The position numbers and the translations under genes were made by a program. A stretch of DNA of 7,599 nucleotides from assembly GCA_027457005.1 (NCBI GenBank), contig DAIDTV010000074.1:1-7599 (forward strand), written 5' to 3'. The notes under the pieces were generated by a model that saw only the letters and a list, made by a program, of their open reading frames with translations, did no database searches and was not told the DNA's origin. Numbering within the stretch: position 1 is the stretch's first letter; each line of letters opens with the position of its first letter. Of this stretch, positions 5,886 through 7,599 are shown piece by piece. The stretch is from Chloroflexota bacterium. Its GTDB lineage: Bacteria; Chloroflexota; Limnocylindria; Limnocylindrales; CSP1-4.

Positions 5886-6822
5886 GTCGCCGCCTCCTGC
5901 GCCACGTCGGGGGCGAGCCCGGGTCCTCGACGGTCCGGAACAGGTCCTCCAGCTGGTGCCGTCCCTGCTCGATGCGGGCGAGCGGCAGGCCGAGCTCCAC
6001 CACCAGGTCGCGCACCAGGTCGTACGGCGGCGGGCCGTCGAGGTCCACCAGCACGAGCCGGCCCTCCTGGCGGGCCGCCCGCCCGAACCGGCCGAGTGCC
6101 TCGGCCAGCCTGTCGGCGCCCTCCTCGACCTCGATGGTGAGGACGCGGGTCAGCGCGGTGAACTGGGTCAGGGGCGCGGACCGGATCAGCCTTCCCGCGT
6201 CGATCGCGACCAGGTGGTCGCAGATCCGCTCGACCTCCCCCAGGAGGTGCGACGCCATGACGATCGCGATGCCGAACTCGGTGCCGATCCGGTGGACGAG
6301 TGCGAGCATCTCCTCGCGCCCGGCGGGGTCCAGCCCGGCCGTCGGCTCGTCGAGGAGCAGCAGGCCCGGATCGTGGACCAGCGCCTGGGCGAGCTTGACG
6401 CGCTGGCGCATCCCGGTCGAATAGCCGCCGATGGGGCGGTACCGCTCCTCGTACAGGCCGACGTGACGGAGCGTCTCGGCGGACCGCTCCCGTGCCGCGG
6501 CCGCGGGCAGGCCGCTCATGCGCGCCATGTGGGCGACGAAGTCGGCGGCGCCGACGTCCGGCGGCAGGCAGTCGTGCTCCGGCATGTACCCCACCCGCTG
6601 CCGGACCTCGCTCCCATGGGTCGCGGTGTCCATGCCCAGCACCGCGGCGCGTCCCGAGGTCGCCCGGACCAGGCCGAGCAGCACCTTCAGCAGGGTCGAC
6701 TTCCCCGCGCCGTTGGCGCCGACCAGCCCCACGATCCCGCCGTCGAGCGCGAGCGTGACGCCGTCGAGCGCGGTGACGCCGGGATATCGCTTGGTCAGGC
6801 GGTCGGTGGCGATCAGCGGCAT
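5882..6822 (-). CDS. ABC-2 type transporter ATP-binding protein (module A); frameshifted near its end as written
   Basis: First gene of the exporter operon. From ATG at 6822 (MPLIATDRLTKRYPGVTALD) it carries Walker A GANGAGKST (35-43), Q-loop region YMPEHDCLP with Glu82 in place of Gln, signature GYSTGMRQRVK (133-143), Walker B LLLLDEPTAGLDP (154-166) and switch His192 (MASHLLGE). The C-terminal part (HQLEDLFRTVEDPG) is normal for these ATPases. Just after this the written frame reads an Arg-rich tract and then runs open to 3961. In the other frame the text is PDVAQEAAT followed by TGA at 5882-5884, making a GTGA overlap with the permease start. One extra base at about 5909-5925, most simply a sixth C in the coding-strand C5 run, restores a 313-residue protein. 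ATG at 6840 would add six residues (MLHPER). It is probably co-transcribed with the three downstream genes. Confidence 0.87.
5909..5925 (-). other. Frameshift site in the module A ABC-2 ATPase gene
   Basis: The coding strand here contains GACCCGGGCTCGCCCCCGAC. The ATPase frame reads correctly up to this point and the expected C-terminus and stop are in another frame after it. The span 5882-6822 is 941 bases, one short of a multiple of three. The G5 run at 5909-5913 (C5 on the coding strand) is the natural suspect for a lost base. Either ending is compatible with this variable C-terminal tail, so the case rests on the stop-start overlap and on the otherwise overlong frame. Confidence 0.7.
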
Positions 6823-6885
6823 CCGCTCAGGATGGAGCATGGACGCAACCGGGCGCACGGGCCGGCCGACCCATAGAATGCGCGG
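6823..6885. promoter_or_regulatory. Divergent promoter gap between the ABC-2 operon and the phosphatase gene
   Basis: The 63 bases separate two outward-reading starts. On the plus strand TAGAAT at 6874-6879 is a good -10 match lying 6 bases before the GTG at 6886, so the phosphatase mRNA is probably leaderless. On the minus strand only weak -10-like matches occur (TTCTAT at 6878-6873), so the exporter promoter is not identified. No Shine-Dalgarno site precedes the phosphatase GTG. Confidence 0.45.
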
Positions 6886-7599
6886 GTGGCCCATCCCCGG
6901 AACCTTTCCTCGGCCGACGCTGCCCTCGCCATCAGCGTGGCGACGTCGGCGGCGCGCCTTGCCGGCCACATCCAGCTCGAGCGGCTCGGACGGGTACGGG
7001 AGATCCGTCGCAAGAGCGCCCGCGACGTGGTGACCGAGGTCGACCACCTGTCGGAGCGGCTCATCCTCGACGCGATCCGTCACTCGTTCCCGGGCGACGC
7101 GATCCTCGCCGAGGAATCCGGGGAGCACGCCACGGCCGCGGGCGATGCCCCGACCGCCGGTGCCGGACGCGCCTGGATCGTGGATCCGCTCGACGGCACG
7201 GTGAACTACGCCAACGCGGTGCCGATCTTCTCGGTGAGCATCGCGCTGGCCGTCGACGGCGAGCCCGCCGTGGGGGTGGTGCTGGACCCGCTCCGGGACG
7301 AGCTCTTCACGGCCGTCCGCGGCCGGGGTGCCCGCCTCAACGGCCGCCCGATCCACAACCCGGACAAGCCTGCTTTGGACGATTGCGTGATCGCCCTGGG
7401 CTACGCGCCGCGGGACTGGCGCTCCGACCTGGGCGACCTGCGGCGAAGCGTCCGGGCCGCCCGCCACCTCGGGTCGTCTGCCCTCGAACTCTCCTACGCC
7501 GCGGCCGGGCGGTTCGACGCGTGCGTGCATCCCACGGGGATGTCGAACTGGGACGTCGCCGCGGCGGGCCTGATCGACCGCCTCGGAGGCGTCGCGCAG
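6886..7599 (+). CDS. Inositol monophosphatase family protein (3' end outside window)
   Basis: Mg2+-dependent, Li+-sensitive-type sugar phosphate phosphatase. It is related to SuhB (inositol-1-phosphatase), histidinol-phosphatase HisN and FBPase/CysQ relatives. 238 codons from GTG (MAHPRNLSSADAALAISVAT) run open to the edge; family members are usually 250-270 residues, so about 20-30 are missing. Visible family motifs: KSARDVVTEVD at 43-53 (KS-D-VTEVD substrate/metal loop), ILAEES (73-78, metal-binding Glu76), DPLDGTVNY (100-108, metal ligands Asp100 and Asp103), and WDVAAAG (222-228, Asp223). GSSALELSYAAAGRFDA at 196-212 is the usual segment before the last motif. All expected catalytic residues visible so far are present. 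The start is the GTG just after the TAGAAT box; the N-terminus before the first helix is short, as expected. Which phosphate ester it cleaves (inositol phosphate, histidinol phosphate or another) cannot be told here. Confidence 0.92.
   Translation, partial: MAHPRNLSSADAALAISVATSAARLAGHIQLERLGRVREIRRKSARDVVTEVDHLSERLILDAIRHSFPGDAILAEESGEHATAAGDAPTAGAGRAWIVDPLDGTVNYANAVPIFSVSIALAVDGEPAVGVVLDPLRDELFTAVRGRGARLNGRPIHNPDKPALDDCVIALGYAPRDWRSDLGDLRRSVRAARHLGSSALELSYAAAGRFDACVHPTGMSNWDVAAAGLIDRLGGVAQ

Noticed and set aside
5909..5925. Programmed ribosomal frameshift in the ABC-2 ATPase
   Set aside because: No slippery heptamer of the known types followed by a clear stem or pseudoknot is seen. A missing base in the C5 run explains the data more simply.
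4866..6140. 424-residue plus-strand ORF opposite the ABC-2 genes (and a similar one at 5782-6876)
   Set aside because: Arg/Pro/Gly-rich shadow translations with no recognisable domain, antisense to well-supported genes.
1..7599. CRISPR arrays, tRNA genes, insertion sequences, phage or toxin-antitoxin genes
   Set aside because: No regular repeat-spacer pattern, cloverleaf, transposase motif or terminal inverted repeats were found by reading both strands. The window is nearly all transporter and housekeeping genes.

Overview
This is a GC-rich window (roughly 70% G+C by eye) from a bacterium. High GC, tightly overlapping genes, GTG starts and -10-like boxes sitting directly in front of start codons fit a Chloroflexota or Actinobacteriota-like genome. 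The sequence alone does not settle the phylum. No tRNA, rRNA, CRISPR array, insertion sequence or prophage gene is visible.

Layout. (1) Positions 1-2559, minus strand: an osmoprotectant (glycine betaine/choline/carnitine, OpuC/ProVWX-type) ABC importer operon. It reads ATPase with C-terminal CBS domains, then permease, then a second permease cut by the window edge. The substrate-binding protein is not in the window and may lie downstream. (2) Positions 2560-2692: a divergent regulatory gap with a -10-like box for each side and a degenerate 9-nt tandem repeat. (3) Positions 2693-3196, plus strand: a small protein with a Cys-rich zinc-ribbon-like head, one membrane helix and an exported tail, function unknown. 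(4) Positions 3215-6822, minus strand: four tightly coupled genes forming two ABC-2 type export modules, each an ATPase followed by a permease. (5) Positions 6823-6885: a short divergent promoter gap. (6) Positions 6886-7599, plus strand: an inositol-monophosphatase-family phosphatase, cut by the right edge.

Two ATPase genes are not intact as written. The OpuC-type ATPase changes frame near 1561-1575, so its second CBS domain lies in another frame. The first ABC-2 ATPase changes frame near 5909-5925. Without that shift its reading frame runs silently across the permease gene and joins the second ATPase as a spurious 953-residue double ATPase. In both cases one missing G/C next to a short homopolymer restores a normal gene end and a normal junction with the next gene. 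Base-calling or assembly error is therefore the leading explanation, with true mutation the alternative.

I do not see a clearly novel system. The most interesting points are the two frame breaks, the repeat overlapping the importer promoter, the orphan zinc-ribbon membrane protein, and the chained pair of ABC-2 exporters.
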